Of a stretch of 64,000 nucleotides of DNA, positions 1 through 11,695 are shown piece by piece. The stretch covers positions 1,240,001-1,304,000 of the forward strand of contig WHVD01000006.1 in assembly GCA_015178975.1 (NCBI GenBank). The letters run 5' to 3'. Under the pieces are notes generated by a model. It was given only the letters and a program-made list of their open reading frames with translations, ran no database searches and was not told the origin of the DNA. Each line of letters starts with the position of its first letter. The first letter of the stretch is position 1. Position numbers and translations under genes: made by a program. Origin of the DNA: Hysterangium stoloniferum (lineage: Eukaryota; Basidiomycota; Agaricomycetes; Hysterangiales; Hysterangiaceae).

Positions 1-693
1 ACGATCCATCACCTATCTACTTGTGCGACAAGGTAATTTACTTCAAGGTTTGAGTCTACATGTTGTCATGACTTGATCATATTAATTACAGGTGTCCTCC
101 GATTTGCGTCAGTGCTAAATGGACGTGACTTCAGTTGACGAAATTTTAATCTTGATTTTTAGCGTAATTTTCATATGGGGTTTACAGATTTTAATTACGA
201 ATAAGGTTTGAGATTATCGCACTTTTCCACCTTTTTGACTGAAACTACATTTCTCCCCCAAGTTTGCCTCAGTGAAGATGTTTTATTCTCTGAGAATTTT
301 GTATCACGCATTCATCTCACATCCAATATAGAACATGTTTCGAAACTTCGGAACCAGCTTGGAGAGTTGGCAAGTATTGATTCCAAACATTTCGCCTAGC
401 TTCTTAATGTCAACGGCAGGATATCCACCCTTCTCATTTGCCGTTTCTTTCTCGATCTGCGAGAATTCCATTCACAACGTAACACAACCAATGCGATGAC
501 CAATCTCGTGGACACTACCTTCCGAGCGGCGGTACGCAGTATTGGAGATTCTTTGATTGAAGACATCGGAGATGCAAATTATACAAGAGATTTTATTTCG
601 GCGGCACATTGTGAAGGGGACCTCCCCGTCTGTTCCACAGAGGGGTGTGAGAACACCACTGGTGGGAGGGTTGAAGGCATTGGTGCACAGTAA
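1..693 (+). CDS. DUF6533-family membrane protein, copy A, 3' exons only
   Basis: This is the end of a gene that begins left of the window. The first bases match the exon of copies B and C that encodes IAYLLVRQ, followed by an intron ending near 94 and an exon reading VLRFASVLNG. The last exon starts near 400 after a CTAG acceptor and reads STLLICRFFLDLRE, the hallmark C-terminal segment of basidiomycete DUF6533 membrane proteins. It continues through AVRSIGDSLIEDIGDANY to the same stop used by copies B and C (EGIGAQ, ending at 693). The final exon is open in this copy. Exons between 100 and 400 are not resolved. The function of the family is unknown. Confidence 0.55.
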
Positions 694-1010
694 TGCAACG
701 AGGTTATTAAATACTACGAGTAACCACAAAAATTATAACACTCCAAGAAACAAGATAAAGGCCCCCAAAAATTAATAGGCGCAGTTCATTTGTGCAGTAA
801 TTATTTTAATTATTTTATGTATTCAGGATATTATTAGTTTATATGGATTTATTTATCAAACATCTGGTCAAAAAAATGTTAGTAAAATAACCCAAATAAA
901 TTGATCTATACTGAGTAAGACCTCAGAAGAATACAGTAGATGGTCCAGGCGAGATAACTCCAGCACTGTATATGTCACTGCTCTTTCGCATAGTTTCATT
1001 TTGTCTTTCT

Positions 1011-3195
1011 TCTTCAGGCATTGACCGCCGTCCAAATGTTCTCGTTATACCTCCTGCAGCTAACGGCTGGTTCACCAGGAACCAGTATATTTTCACCTCC
1101 GTCCATGCAGTCACCGCGTTTTAAGGTAGTAACACCTTTGTCAGAGTCGTATAGCAAGTTACGATCAATATATTTGTCCCCTTCGTCCCAACAGTAAAGC
1201 TCACCACGACCACGCCCCAGTCCAATGGCCTTTCGAGAACATTTTTTAAAGCGGGTCTTCAGGGCTCGCGAATTGATCATAAAGGGCCACGCAAAGGCGG
1301 ATGAGGTGTCTTGGGTACCAGATAATTTGAAGCTAGCTAAAATGAACCTATCCCCCATCAACAAATCTTCACATCTCTAAGTTAATTAAGGACGAGCCAA
1401 TTCGTAAGTCTACCTCGTCTTGATCCATCTGGCACAATAGCCAAGAAGCCTGACGCGAGACCACCTCAAGAGCAAGAATTTGGAATTACGCCTTGGATAC
1501 CAAGCCAGCTGACTATGCCAATCATATATACTCTGCACCAGGCACCTCCTCGGTCGACCCGATCCCCATTATGCCCGTCTCTCCAACAGATTCGGGTGAT
1601 ACCGCTGATCGGCTTCTACACCTTTCCATCCCACCTACGGGGTCCCACAATGTCTGATGAAAGTACAGAACGGTCTCGACCACTAATTCTCAAATATACT
1701 CTGTCCGCTATTGCCGCTTTGAATTTACCTACGCCAAATCAGTCGTGCGCTACAGTTGATACACCATTATGATCATCCGCAAACCTCCTTTGCTCACCTT
1801 ACGTCGGCAGTTACTATCCCTTCTTTGCCACGTCGCGGTCCTCCCTCAACTTCTCAACTGTAGTGAAAACGCAATCTCATACAGCTGCAAAATCTTCCCG
1901 GCCAAAAGGCGTTCCCATCTATCACTGGAATTCAGGATTCAGTCTCGCCCCATGTCACATTCTGTTGCTATAACGCACAGATTGATAATATCAAGTTCAT
2001 AGTCTGGCGGATATGGCGCCTCCTCCTTTCACCGGGGATGGACCTTCTACCACTTTCCATCTTGAAACCGGTATCTACCATTCTTATTTTCAAGCTCCCC
2101 ATTGGTTTCTGCCCTTTCCGGGTCCGATTTTCTGTTAAAGACACTGTGGATACCGAAGAAAAGTTGTTGTACCGCCAATCGCTTCAGATAAATTACCAAA
2201 GAGAGATATTGAGGAATCCAAACCGCCGTATGTTGTGGGCGATTTTCCACGAAACACAATGCGTTTCTGGTCGCGTTGTGAAGAGGTCCGGTTAGCTAAG
2301 AGAAGTACGTTCGGATTGAAACTATCTGGTTCATTGTCTGGCGGATATGGGGCCTCCGGGGATGGTATCTTCTACCACTTTTCATCTTAAAACCCCTTTA
2401 CCCGGCATCTCTCATTCTTATTTTCGAGCTCTCCGGTGATGTCTGCCCTTTCCGGGTCCGATCTTCTGTTAAAGACACTGTGGACACTGATGAAAAGGTG
2501 TTGTGCCGCCGATTGCTTCAGATAAGTTGGCAAAGAGAGATATTGAGGGACCTAAACCGCCGCATGTTTTAGGGGATTTTCCATGAAACAGATGCGCTTC
2601 TGATCTCGTAGTGAAGAGGTCCGGTTAGCTAAGAGCAATTCTTTCTATTCAGTTCCGACTCCTCCACAGGAAGTCCCCGCTCTCGTTTGTGAATGTGGTG
2701 AATGGATCCTCAACCGGGAATACAAGGTATGGCTACATCGGCCATTCACATTGATAAGCTCAAAACGTGAGGTTTATCAGACGGGACATCATTTCATATC
2801 ACCCTGATCTCATGCAATGGAGTCGAGCTGATTTGGCTGGACGTGTCAAATGGACCATACGCAACCTTTCGAAGATTGAAAATTTGATTTCGAACACGTG
2901 AGGTGTTGCGAAAGGTGTGCCCGGGATCAGTGTGACTGATTGGTGAGATTACAAGAGTGCCGAACAATGGTGGCGCGTTCGAAATGTTCAGGAGGACTTG
3001 CTCATCCCAGGACCCTTAACTATTGCTGAGAGAATAGAAGAGGGTGGTGACGAGGACCAAAAAGACGTAAAAGGGATGGTTGGAAAACCAGGTGCAACGC
3101 GTCTGCAAACTGCTTGTTCTAATTGCATGTATGTATGACGAACGTCTGAAGGTTCACTCCGTGGGGATGTATACCTGATGCAGAATGGTATATTA
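1011..3195 (+). pseudogene. Methyltransferase pseudogene A
   Basis: This is a degenerate copy of the complete methyltransferase gene at 11696. Positions 1011-1895 match its exon 1 forward, from the first codons (QMFS.., LTAGSP.TS) through the proline/serine-rich stretch, but the start codon is gone and frames change repeatedly. From about 1900 to 2300 the match is to the reverse complement of parent 12705-13105. A second, diverged copy of that inverted piece follows at 2335-2650. Forward homology resumes near 2628 with a decayed SAM motif I (around 2665-2700) and exon-3 sequence to about 3195. No usable reading frame remains. It lies between membrane-gene copies A and B. Confidence 0.88.
2003..2650. 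repeat. Imperfect ~320-bp tandem duplication inside pseudogene A
   Basis: Two adjacent direct copies, about 2003-2318 and 2335-2650, each begin with a TCTGGCGGATATGG-type sequence and end at GGTCCGGTTAGCTAAGAG. They differ by many substitutions and small indels, so this duplication is older than the 78-bp one in pseudogene B. Pseudogene B has only one copy of the block at this place. Confidence 0.85.
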
Positions 3196-3621
3196 GTACA
3201 TACTTAATACAAGGGGCTCTACCACGGTTACAACTCTACTCCACAAATATATGCAAAGTCAGTCCAGCAAAAGCACGTGGCATCAGCATATCAAATGATT
3301 GGGGGACATGTTACACTGATTTGGTGGAAGACAGTAGATGGAAGATGAAAGATGGTAGCATACTATGTAACCACGATGTGATGGTAATTCGCTGTACGAA
3401 GGAATTTTTAGAACCCGGTCGAGTCCTCACATTTAATTAGGTTGGTCTTCCTTGCTTGACTACGCCTTTGCATCAAAGTGGCTTAACTGACAGATGCACC
3501 TAGCTGAGTTGCTTCTCACTACGCGCTTGCAATCATACTACTTATACTGTATAGAATGGTGTTACCTTAGTTTCCTGAGCTACTAAGAGCGACCCAGCAC
3601 TGTTACTTGCCAATATTTCAC

Positions 3622-5316
3622 ATGGCATCTGTGGCAGATCCTCAAAGAGTGGTCATTCAAGAAACAATTGTGGAGTAACTACTTCGAGCTGCTTATTGCA
3701 CACATATGCCGATAGTAACATATTCTAGGCAACTTAGTTTTTACACCGCTTTGGCAACACTAGGTCTGTCTCCACACAGTCGCAGGCGTTACCATATTTA
3801 GATGGGCATTTCAGTTTTGTTTAGTTATGATACAGTTTTGACTCTTCCATCGGAAATCCACTTTGTATGGAAGCGAAAGATCAGACTAGCATCTGTGCTG
3901 TACATCATCGCCCGATATTCATACCTAATGGAGACTATATTTTCCATGGTCCTCGATTTCGCGAACGAAGCGTTAGAGGTGTGTGGTGGGATGGTCTGAA
4001 ATTGCCCCGGGGCCGACTTACAAAAGTTGATAGTGTGTGGTACCGTTTGAACCCTCAGGATAATTGTCTACTAATTAGCCATAGGGCATGTAATGCATTA
4101 GCTCACACCTGGTCTGTGCTGCAAATTGTACGATTACTTAGTGGACACGGTGATTAGTTTATTTAGCATGTACTTTCTCAAATAACTCAACCAAGACGGA
4201 TGTCAGGGTTGTTACTGGCAAGAGTTTACGCTACAAACAGATATAAGAAATACCTTTTCATACCGATACCGATAATATATCTCGGAGAAATATGCTGCTT
4301 TGTGGTGTGTTTACTTATTGGCAATGTGTCTGGATCGGTATATTCACACGAGCATGTTAGCTTAAGACAGCCCATGAAGATTGTATTTCAGGGGGCAATT
4401 CCGACCTGTGCGTCTCATTTGACTAGCACCACCTAACTATTAACAGGATTAAACAGGTGTACAGAAGTTAATTCCATATGCCTGAAGACCTCGAGTTGAC
4501 ATATCATTATAGTCATAGCATTTGGCGCTTTGACAATTACGTTTGATGGGCTCATATTATTCACTACGTTATTCAACACTATCGGCACGATTAGGCTGCA
4601 AAACAATATTAAAGGATTGCAGAAACAATCTATAGCCTATCTACTTGTGCGACAAGGTAATTTACCTCAGGATTTGAGTCTACATGTTGTCATGACTTGA
4701 TCATATTAATTACAGATGTTCTCCGATTTGCGTCAGTGATAAATGGACGTGACTTCAGTTGACGAAATTTTCATCTTGATTTTTAGCGTAATTTTCATAT
4801 GGAATTTACAGATTTTAATTACGGATAAGGTTTGAGATTACCCTTCTTTTCCACCTTTTTGACTGAAACTACATTATTCCCCAAGTTTGCCTCGGTGAAA
4901 ATGCTTTATCCTCTGGGAATTTTATATAACGCACTTATCTCACATCCAATATAGAGCATGTTTAAAAGCTTCGGAACCAGCTTGGAGAGTGGGCAAGTAT
5001 TTATTGCAAACACTTCGCCTAGCTTCTTAATGTCAACCGTAGCATATCCGTCCTTCTCACTTGCCGCTTCTTTCTCGATCTGCGAGAATCAGATTCCCAA
5101 CGTAACACAACTAATGCGATAACCAATCTCGTGGACACTACCTTCCTCGCGGCGGTACGCAGTATTGGAGATTCTTTGATTGAGGACATCGGAAATGCAA
5201 ATTATACAAGAGATTTTATTTCGGCGGCACATTGTGAAGGGGACCTCTCCGTCTATTCCACAGAGGGGTGTGAGGAAACTACTGGTGGGAGAGTTGAAGG
5301 CATTGGTGCACAGTAA
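3622..5316 (+). CDS. DUF6533-family integral membrane protein, copy B
   Basis: A multi-exon gene of the DUF6533 family, whose function is unknown and which is predicted to sit in a membrane. Exon 1 starts at 3622 (MASVADPQRVVIQE). A GTAACT donor joins it to QLSFYTALATL. After a further intron comes the family core VLFSYDTVLTLPSEI.FVWKRK, near 3825-3880, followed by RLASVLYIIARYS. A middle exon around 4200 gives LLLARVYATNR and then hydrophobic helices (YLGEICCFVVCLLIGNVSG). A later exon around 4510-4655 gives ALTITFDGLILFTTLLNTI. The last exon, about 5019-5316, carries VLLTCRFFLDLRE and the shared C-terminus. Splice phases work at the junctions I could follow, but exons between 4700 and 5019 are unclear. 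It may be functional or lightly damaged. The gene sits between two methyltransferase pseudogenes. Confidence 0.6.
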
Positions 5317-5639
5317 TGCAAGGAGGTTATCAAATACTACGAGCAACCAAAAAATTTACAACACTCCAAGAAACAAGATACAGGCCCCCACGAGGCAATG
5401 GGCACAGTTCATGTGCGTAGTAATTATTTTATGCATTCCGGATACTAGTAGGGGACCGAGAATACTCGTATAGATTTATTTATCAAACATCTGGTCAAAA
5501 ATAGTCTTAGTAAAATAACGCAAATAAATTGATTTGTTCTGAGTAAGACCTCAGAAGAATACAGTAGGTGGTCCAGGCGAGATAACGCCAGCACTGTATG
5601 CGTCACTGCTCTTTCGCATGGTTTCACTTTGTCTTTCTT

Positions 5640-7297
5640 CTTCAGGCGTTGACCGCCGTCCAGATGTTCTCGTTATACCTCCTGCAGCTAACGGCTGGTT
5701 CACCAAGAACCAGTTTATTTTCACCTCCGTCCATGCAGTCACCGCGTTTTAAGGTAGTAACACCTTTGTCAGAGCCGTATTACGATTCAATATATTTGAC
5801 CCTTCGTACCAACAGTAAAGCTCACCACGACCACGCCCCAGTCCAATGGCCTTTCGAGAACATTTTTTAAAGCGGGTCTTCAGGGCTCGCGAATTGATCA
5901 TAAAGGGCCACGCAAAGGCGGAGGAGGTGTCTTGGGTACCAGATAATTTGAAGCTAGCTAAAATGAACCTATCCCCCATCAACAAATCTTCACATCTCTA
6001 AGTTAATTAAGGACGAGCCAATTCGTAAGTCTACCTCGTCTTGATCCATCTGGCACAATAGCCAAGAAGCCTGACGCGAGACCACCTCAAGAGCAAGAAT
6101 TTGGAATTACGCCTTGGATACCAAGCCAGCCGACTACGCCAATCATATCTGCACCAGGCACCTCCTCGGTCGACCCGATCCCCATTATGCCCGTCTCTCC
6201 AACAGATTCGGGTGATACCGCTGATCGGCTTCTACACCTTTCCATCCCACCTACGGGGTCCCACAATGTCTGATGAAAGTACAGAACGGTCTCGACCACT
6301 ACTTCTCAAATATACTCTGTCCGCTATTGCCGCTTTGAATTTACCTACGCCAAATCAGTCGTGCGCTACAGTTGATACACCATTATGATCATCCGCAAAC
6401 CTCCTTCGCATCACCTCACGTCGGCAGTTACTATCCCTTCTTTGCCACGTCGCGGTCCTCCCTCAACTTCTCAACTGTAGTGAAAACGCAATCTCATACA
6501 GCTGCAAAATCTTCCCGGGGAAGAGGAGTTCCCATCTATCGCTGGAATTCATGATTCAGTCTCGTCCCATGTCAAATTCTGTTGCCATAACGCACAGATT
6601 GATAATATCAAGTTCATAGTCTGGCGGATATGGTGCCTCCTCCTTTCACTGGGGATGATATCTTCCAACGCACAGATTGATAATATCAAGTTCATAGTCT
6701 GGCGGATATGGTGCCTCCTCCTTTCACTGGGGATGATATCTTCTACCACTTTCCATCTTGAAACCGGTATCTATCACTCTTATTTTGAAGCTCCCCATTG
6801 GTTTCTCCCCTTTCCGGTCCGATCTTCTGTTAAAGACACTACGGATACCGATGAAAAGTTGTTGTACCGCCGATCGCTTCAGATAAATTGGCAAAGAGAT
6901 ATATTGAGGAATCCAAACCGCCGTATGTTGTAGGGGATTTTCCACGACATACAATGCACTTCTGGTCGCGTTGTGACGAGATCCGGTTAGGCTAAGAGAA
7001 GTACGTTCTATTCGTTTCCGACTCCTCCACAGGAAGTCTCCGAACTCGTCTGTGGGTGTGGTGAATGGATCCTCAACTGGGGATAGAAGGTATGTCTACA
7101 TCGGCCATTCACATTGATAAGCTCAAAATGCGAGGTTCATCAGACGGGACATCGTTTCATATCACCCTCATCTCATGCAATTGAGTAGAGCTGATGTGGC
7201 TGGACGTGTCAAATGGACCATATGCAACCTTTCGAAGATTCAAAATTTGGTTTCGAACACGTGAGACGTGTTGCGAAAGGTGTGTCGGAGATCAATG
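5640..7297 (+). pseudogene. Methyltransferase pseudogene B
   Basis: A second degenerate copy of the 11696 gene, closer to pseudogene A than to the complete gene. 5640-6520 matches exon 1 forward without a start codon. About 6525-6985 matches the reverse complement of parent 12705-13105, as in pseudogene A, with an extra 78-bp duplication. From about 6985 the forward match resumes with decayed motif I (VCGCGEWI-like) and exon 3. It stops abruptly near 7297, where the sequence jumps to the segment found at 3390 in unit A, so about 400 bp have been lost relative to A. An open stretch of 92 codons at 6655-6933 lies in the inverted piece and has no counterpart in the real protein. Confidence 0.88.
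6590..6743. repeat. Near-perfect 78-bp tandem duplication in pseudogene B
   Basis: The block starting ACGCACAGATTGATAATATC occurs at 6590 and again at 6668, with 76 identical bases and a 78-bp period. Pseudogene A has the block once (around 1973). Because the two copies are identical while the surrounding array has diverged, this is one of the youngest changes in the array, or an assembly artefact. Confidence 0.93.
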
Positions 7298-7555
7298 TAA
7301 CCATGACGTGATGGGAATTCGCTGTACGAAGGAAATTTTTGGCACGTAGTCGAGTGCTCACATTTAATTAGGCTTGTCTTCGTTGCTTGATCACGCCTGG
7401 GCATCGAAGTGGCTTCACTGACAGTTGCGAACCTAACTTAGTTTCCTCTCACTACGCGCTTCAATAATACTACTTATACTGTACAAAGAATGGTGTTAAT
7501 TTAGTTTCCTGAGCTACTAAGAGTGACCCAGCACTGTTACTTGCCAATATCTCAC

Positions 7556-9247
7556 ATGGCATCTGTGGCAGATCTTCAAAGAGTGGTCATTCAAGAGGCA
7601 ATTGCAACGTAACTAACTTACACCGTTTTATTGCATACATAGCGCTGATCGCAGGCTTCCAGAAACCTTGAGAATTACACAGATTTTGCATCACTAGGTC
7701 TGTCCACACACATTCGTTGTTTACCATATTGTAGACGGGCGTCTCAGTTTTGATTATTTATGATACAATCTTGACTCTTCCATTGGAAATTCAGTTCGTA
7801 TGGAAGAGCAAAATCAGACTAGCATCTGTGCTGTACATCACCGCCAGATATTCCGTAATACTTCAGTTTATATTTTCTATAGCCTTGGATTTGGGCGATG
7901 GATCGTTAGAGGTGCGTGGTGGGATGTTCTGAAAATGTTCCAGCGACTTATATCTGTTGATCCATAGTGTGGTGCCTTTTGAACGCTCAAGGTAGTTGTT
8001 TACTGATTAGCCACAGGGCATGTAGTGCAGTACTTCACACCTTTTATGTGCTGCAAATTGTACGATTGCTTAGTGCAAACGGTGGTTATTTTATTTAGCA
8101 TTTACTTTCTCAAATAACTCAACCAAGACGGATGTCAGGGTTGTTACTGGCAAGGGTGTACGCCATAAATAGGGATCATAAATACCTTTTCATACCGATA
8201 TCGATGATATATCTCGGAGTATTTTGCTGCTCTGTGGTCTGTTTACTTATTGGCAATGTGTCTGGATCGGCATATTCATACGAACATGGTAGCTTATCAC
8301 AGCCGATAATGTTTGTTTTTCTAGGCCCAATATCAACCTGTGCGTTTCACTTGACTAGAACCACCTAACTATTAACAGCATTAAACAGACGTATAAAAGT
8401 TAACCCCATATGCGTGAAGACCTCGAGTTGACATGATCATTGTAGTCATAGCAAGTGGCGCTTTGACAATTACGTTTGATGGGCTCATATTATTCACTAC
8501 GTTATTGAACACTATCGGCATCATTAGGCTGCAAAACAATATTGAAAGATTGCAGAAACAATATATAGCCTATCTACTTGTGCGACAAGGTAATTTACCT
8601 CAGGGTTTGAGTCTACATTTGTCATGACTTGATCATATTAATTACAGGTGTCCTCCGATTTGCGTCAGTGCTAAATGGACGTAACTTCAGTTGACGACAT
8701 TTAATCTCGATTTTTAGCTTAATTTTCATATGGAATTTACAGATTATAATTGCGGATAAGGTTTGAGATTACCGCTCTTTTCCACCTTTCTGACTGAAAC
8801 TGCATTTCTCCCCAAGTTTGTCTCAGTGAATATGTTTTATCCTCTGGGAATTCTATATCACGCACTCATCTCACATACAATATAGAGGAGATTTAAAAAC
8901 TTCGGAACCGGCTTGGAGGGTTGGCAAGTATTTATTTCAAACATTTCGCCTAGCTTCTTAATGTCAACCGCAGCATATCCACCCTTCTCATTTGCCGCTT
9001 CTTTCTCGATCTGCGAGAATTCCATTCGCAACGTAACACAACCAATACGATGACCAATCTCGTAGACACTACGTTCCGAGCGGCGGTACGTAGTATTGGA
9101 GATTCTTTGATTGAAGACATCGGAGATGGAAATTATACAAGAGATGTTATTTCGGCGGCACATTGTGAAGGGGACCTCCCCGTCCATTCCGCAGAGGGTT
9201 GTGAGGAGACCTCTGGTGGGAGAGTTGAAGGCATTGGTGCACAGTAG
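7556..9247 (+). CDS. DUF6533-family integral membrane protein, copy C
   Basis: The best preserved copy of the family in this array. Exon 1 (7556, MASVADLQRVVIQEAIA) joins through a GTAACT donor and CCAG acceptor to NLENYTDFASL. After one more intron comes VLIIYDTILTLPLEIQFVWK, then RLASVLYITARYSVILQFIF. Around 8000-8080 a segment reads RACSAVLHTFYVLQIVRLL. A GTTATT..GTCAG intron in compatible phase leads to LLLARVYAINR and two hydrophobic helices up to about 8365. 8445-8589 encodes ALTITFDGLILFTTLLNTIGI and IAYLLVRQ. The final exon (about 8949-9247) reads STLLICRFFLDLRE and ends at the stop shared with copies A and B. The junctions between 8670 and 8949 are not resolved. The family's function is unknown. 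An antisense open frame over the last exon is not supported by any motif. Confidence 0.62.
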
Positions 9248-9509
9248 TGCAAGGGAGTTATCAAATACTACGAGTACCACAAGCATTTATAACACTCCAA
9301 GAAACAAGATAAAGGCCCAAAAATCAATAGGCACAGTTCATAATTATTTTATGTATTCAGGATATTAGTAGGCTTCTGAGAATACTTGTATGGATTTATT
9401 TATCAAACACCTGATCAAAAATAGTGTTAGTAAATAATGTAAATAAATTGATCTGAGTGAAACCTCAGAAGAATACAGTAGATGGTCCAGACAAGATAAC
9501 TCAGCCACT

Positions 9510-10175
9510 ATATACTGCATGCCATACGTGCCACAGCATACGGAGTACATATGATAGTTGCATCAAACTGGCGGTTTTGAGCAAAGGAAACTTCGACCTT
9601 GAAAGCTATTCACTGCATATGATCTCTGTTCACTCGGAATGGTATATAACTACACTCCTAGGTTAGACCTGGAGCGTCCGGGTCTTGATAAATGTCGAAC
9701 GACTAAAAGTGACTGTTTTGACTTTCTTGAGAATGAGCTCTGCTGAGATGTTCCCGGCAAACCATCCGAGGAATTAAATGTTAGAGTATGATGATTACGA
9801 TTAGTATTAAATCATACCTCGTATTGTGAATGTATTTTTCCGGTCTGGTTCACATGTGATTAGCTATATTTAGTTTAGTGTTCCCTTAGTTCCAAACCAA
9901 GTGCACAGACCATGTAGCTTAGTATATAGTTACATCCAGATGAGAGTAGGACCTCATCTGGAAACCTAGCTATATCACCGGTTTACTTCTACCCGCTCAG
10001 TCCTTAGTGGCATTCGCTCCAAGTGCCGAGAGTCATCGCACTGTGATCCCCCAGGCTTGCAGATCCTAACATTAAATGGCTGGAGAGTTTACGTTTACGA
10101 TTTCAAAGGAATTCTTTAGTGCACAATGCCAATCGACTGATCACTTTAGTAGTGTAGTAGTACTAGGCTAAACCT
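9510..10175. other. Spacer without a gene
   Basis: I see no coding sequence here. 9560-9620 resembles the start of the complete methyltransferase's upstream region at 11185-11225 (AAACTTCGACCTTGAAA against GGCTTCGGCCTTGAAA). 9510-9580 resembles the flank of the dispersed copy at 54.85-54.93 kb. An inverted repeat lies at 9935-9961. Confidence 0.6.
9935..9961. other. Short inverted repeat (hairpin)
   Basis: CCAGATGAG and its complement CTCATCTGG are separated by 8-9 bases. Weaker pairing continues outward on both sides (TATAG..., ...CTATA). This could form a DNA or RNA hairpin, or be a remnant of a small inverted-repeat element. No function can be assigned. Confidence 0.6.
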
Positions 10176-10390
10176 TTATGTTGGTTCTAGGCATTTCTTG
10201 TGATCGGCCGCTACAGATTGGTTTGAAGCTGATTTTTCATTCGATTTTAGAATGACACACCTCAAAAAGGACGATATGAGATGAATGTCAATCTCTGTTA
10301 TCATCTGAAGCGAGGTGAAAGGCCCGGGATCGACCGCCGCAGGGTACCCGTAACACTGCATGGCGTAAAATAAACTCACAACTACCATAT
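10176..10390. repeat. Copy of the methyltransferase 5' flank
   Basis: This stretch matches the region upstream of the complete methyltransferase gene (about 11277-11545). Both contain a GATCGGCCG block, a TTGAAG..TTGA.T..GATT tract, a run reading CACCxCAAAAxGA(G)CGATATGAGAT, then GATG TCAATCTC and a block ending near GGGTACC. Here it is followed directly by exon-3 sequence of the methyltransferase (from 10411), so exons 1-2 of this third copy have been lost. Confidence 0.8.
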
Positions 10391-10410
10391 CCCACGCCTG
10401 GGGTCAGGTC

Positions 10411-10580
10411 CGAAGGACTTGTTCTCCCCAAGTTCCATAACGACTGCCGATGATGGGGGCCTAGAAGAGGCTATTGATGAATGGATCAAGAAGAAGAGAT
10501 GGTTGGAAAGCCGGGTGCAACGTGTCCGCAGACTGCCTCTTCTAACGACATGTATGAACAACGAACATCTGAAGCTTCAT
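10411..10580 (+). pseudogene. Methyltransferase scrap C (exon 3 piece)
   Basis: Matches the complete gene at about 13521-13680: LFSPSSITTADDGG here against LFFPGSITTADDEG there, followed by the basic run and RVRRLPLLT in a shifted frame. Only this exon-3 piece remains; exons 1-2, the SAM-binding motif and the 3' exons are absent. It is the remnant of the methyltransferase of the third array unit. Confidence 0.85.
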
Positions 10581-11009
10581 AGAATGGTATTTGGGCATAT
10601 GCTTAGTACACACAGCTTTATCCACGGTCACAACTCTACTCCATAAACATGTGCCAAGTCGCTCTGGCAACAGCACATGGCATCAGCGTGCTGTATGAAT
10701 GCACTGATTTTTCACAGATGGAAGACAGCAGATGGAACTTGAAGATGGAAGATGGCAGCGTACCATGTAATCATGAAGTGATGGTAATTTGTTATACGAA
10801 GGAAATGTCTGGCAGGTATGAGGTTTCTGGCTCATCTGGCAGTTGCGACTGCGAACCTTTGTCTTTCATTCATACTTTGTGTTCCGAAGGCACAGATTGG
10901 CTGGAGTTGCTTCTCTCGCAATTATACTTGTACTATGCCCAGAATGCTGTTAATTTAATTTCCTGAACATATAACAGTGAATTAATACAGGAATTTGCCA
11001 AGATCTCTC

Positions 11010-11150
11010 ATGGCATCCCTGACAGATCTTCACAGAGCGGTCGTTCAAGAAGCAACTGTGTCGTAAGCACCTTGCGCACATATATAGTAAACTTCCCTCT
11101 ATTTGGAAACACTAGGTCTGTCTACACAGAGTCGCAGGTGTTACCATATT
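11010..11150 (+). pseudogene. DUF6533 membrane-gene 5' stub
   Basis: The ATG at 11010 opens MASLTDLHRAVVQEATVS, then a GTAAGC donor, matching exon 1 of copies B and C. The following sequence to about 11150 matches their first introns. Just after the intron that precedes the family core, similarity stops and the methyltransferase upstream region begins. This is a truncated gene copy. Confidence 0.85.
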
Positions 11151-11695
11151 ATAGAATAAAAGGCAATACAATAGTTATATCATGATTGAGGCTTCGGCCT
11201 TGAAACCTGTTCACTGCATCCTTCCGAGGAAATGGCTACGATTTCGATACGGATTCTTGAAGAAATGATCACTAGGCTAACCTGTTGCGGCGATCGGCCG
11301 ATATAAGTATTTGGTGCTGGCGCCGCTATTTGGGGGCAGCGACGAGTTCCTCTCCTTTGGACCATCAGTAAGTAATATATTGGGTTTGAAGTTGAATTTG
11401 ATTGATTGTAGAAGTATACGAGACACCCCAAAAGGAGCGATATGAGATCGATGTCAATCTCCGTTATCATTTAATTGGAAAGATGAAAACTGTGATATGA
11501 TCCGGAGATCAACCGCCACCGGGTACCTGTAACGCTGGCCTGCACGTGGCGATGGCTAGATGAGTTGGCTGCCTGATCCCATATCCCACACATGGGGCCA
11601 GGTCCCCCAATACTCACAACAGTGTAACGTCGTCCACGGCTCACACAGGGCTGTACTTATTCATCACTACTCTTTCACTTGTTTCTACTATCGCG

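Larger units (their letters stand above)
1..11150. repeat. Tandem segmental-duplication array (methyltransferase plus DUF6533 membrane gene)
   Basis: The same block recurs in direct orientation. Landmarks such as the tract around 163 reappear near 4780 and 8713, giving steps of about 4.6 and 3.9 kb. Each unit holds a degenerate methyltransferase copy, then a short shared segment (around 3290-3430, 7297-7350 and 10680-10800), then a DUF6533 membrane-protein gene, then a shared spacer (780-1010, 5400-5640, 9320-9510). The third unit is shortened and runs into the 5' flank of the complete methyltransferase gene at about 11.18 kb. The copies differ by scattered substitutions and small indels, so the duplications are not very recent. 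Confidence 0.9.

Noticed and set aside
6655-6933. 92-codon open frame in pseudogene B
   Set aside because: It lies in the inverted segment and reads the wrong strand of the original exon; chance frame.
8858-9286. 142-codon minus-strand open frame over the last exon of membrane-gene copy C, with shorter equivalents in A and B
   Set aside because: The plus strand encodes the DUF6533 C-terminal motif and shared stop. The antisense frame has no motif and changes residues freely between copies.
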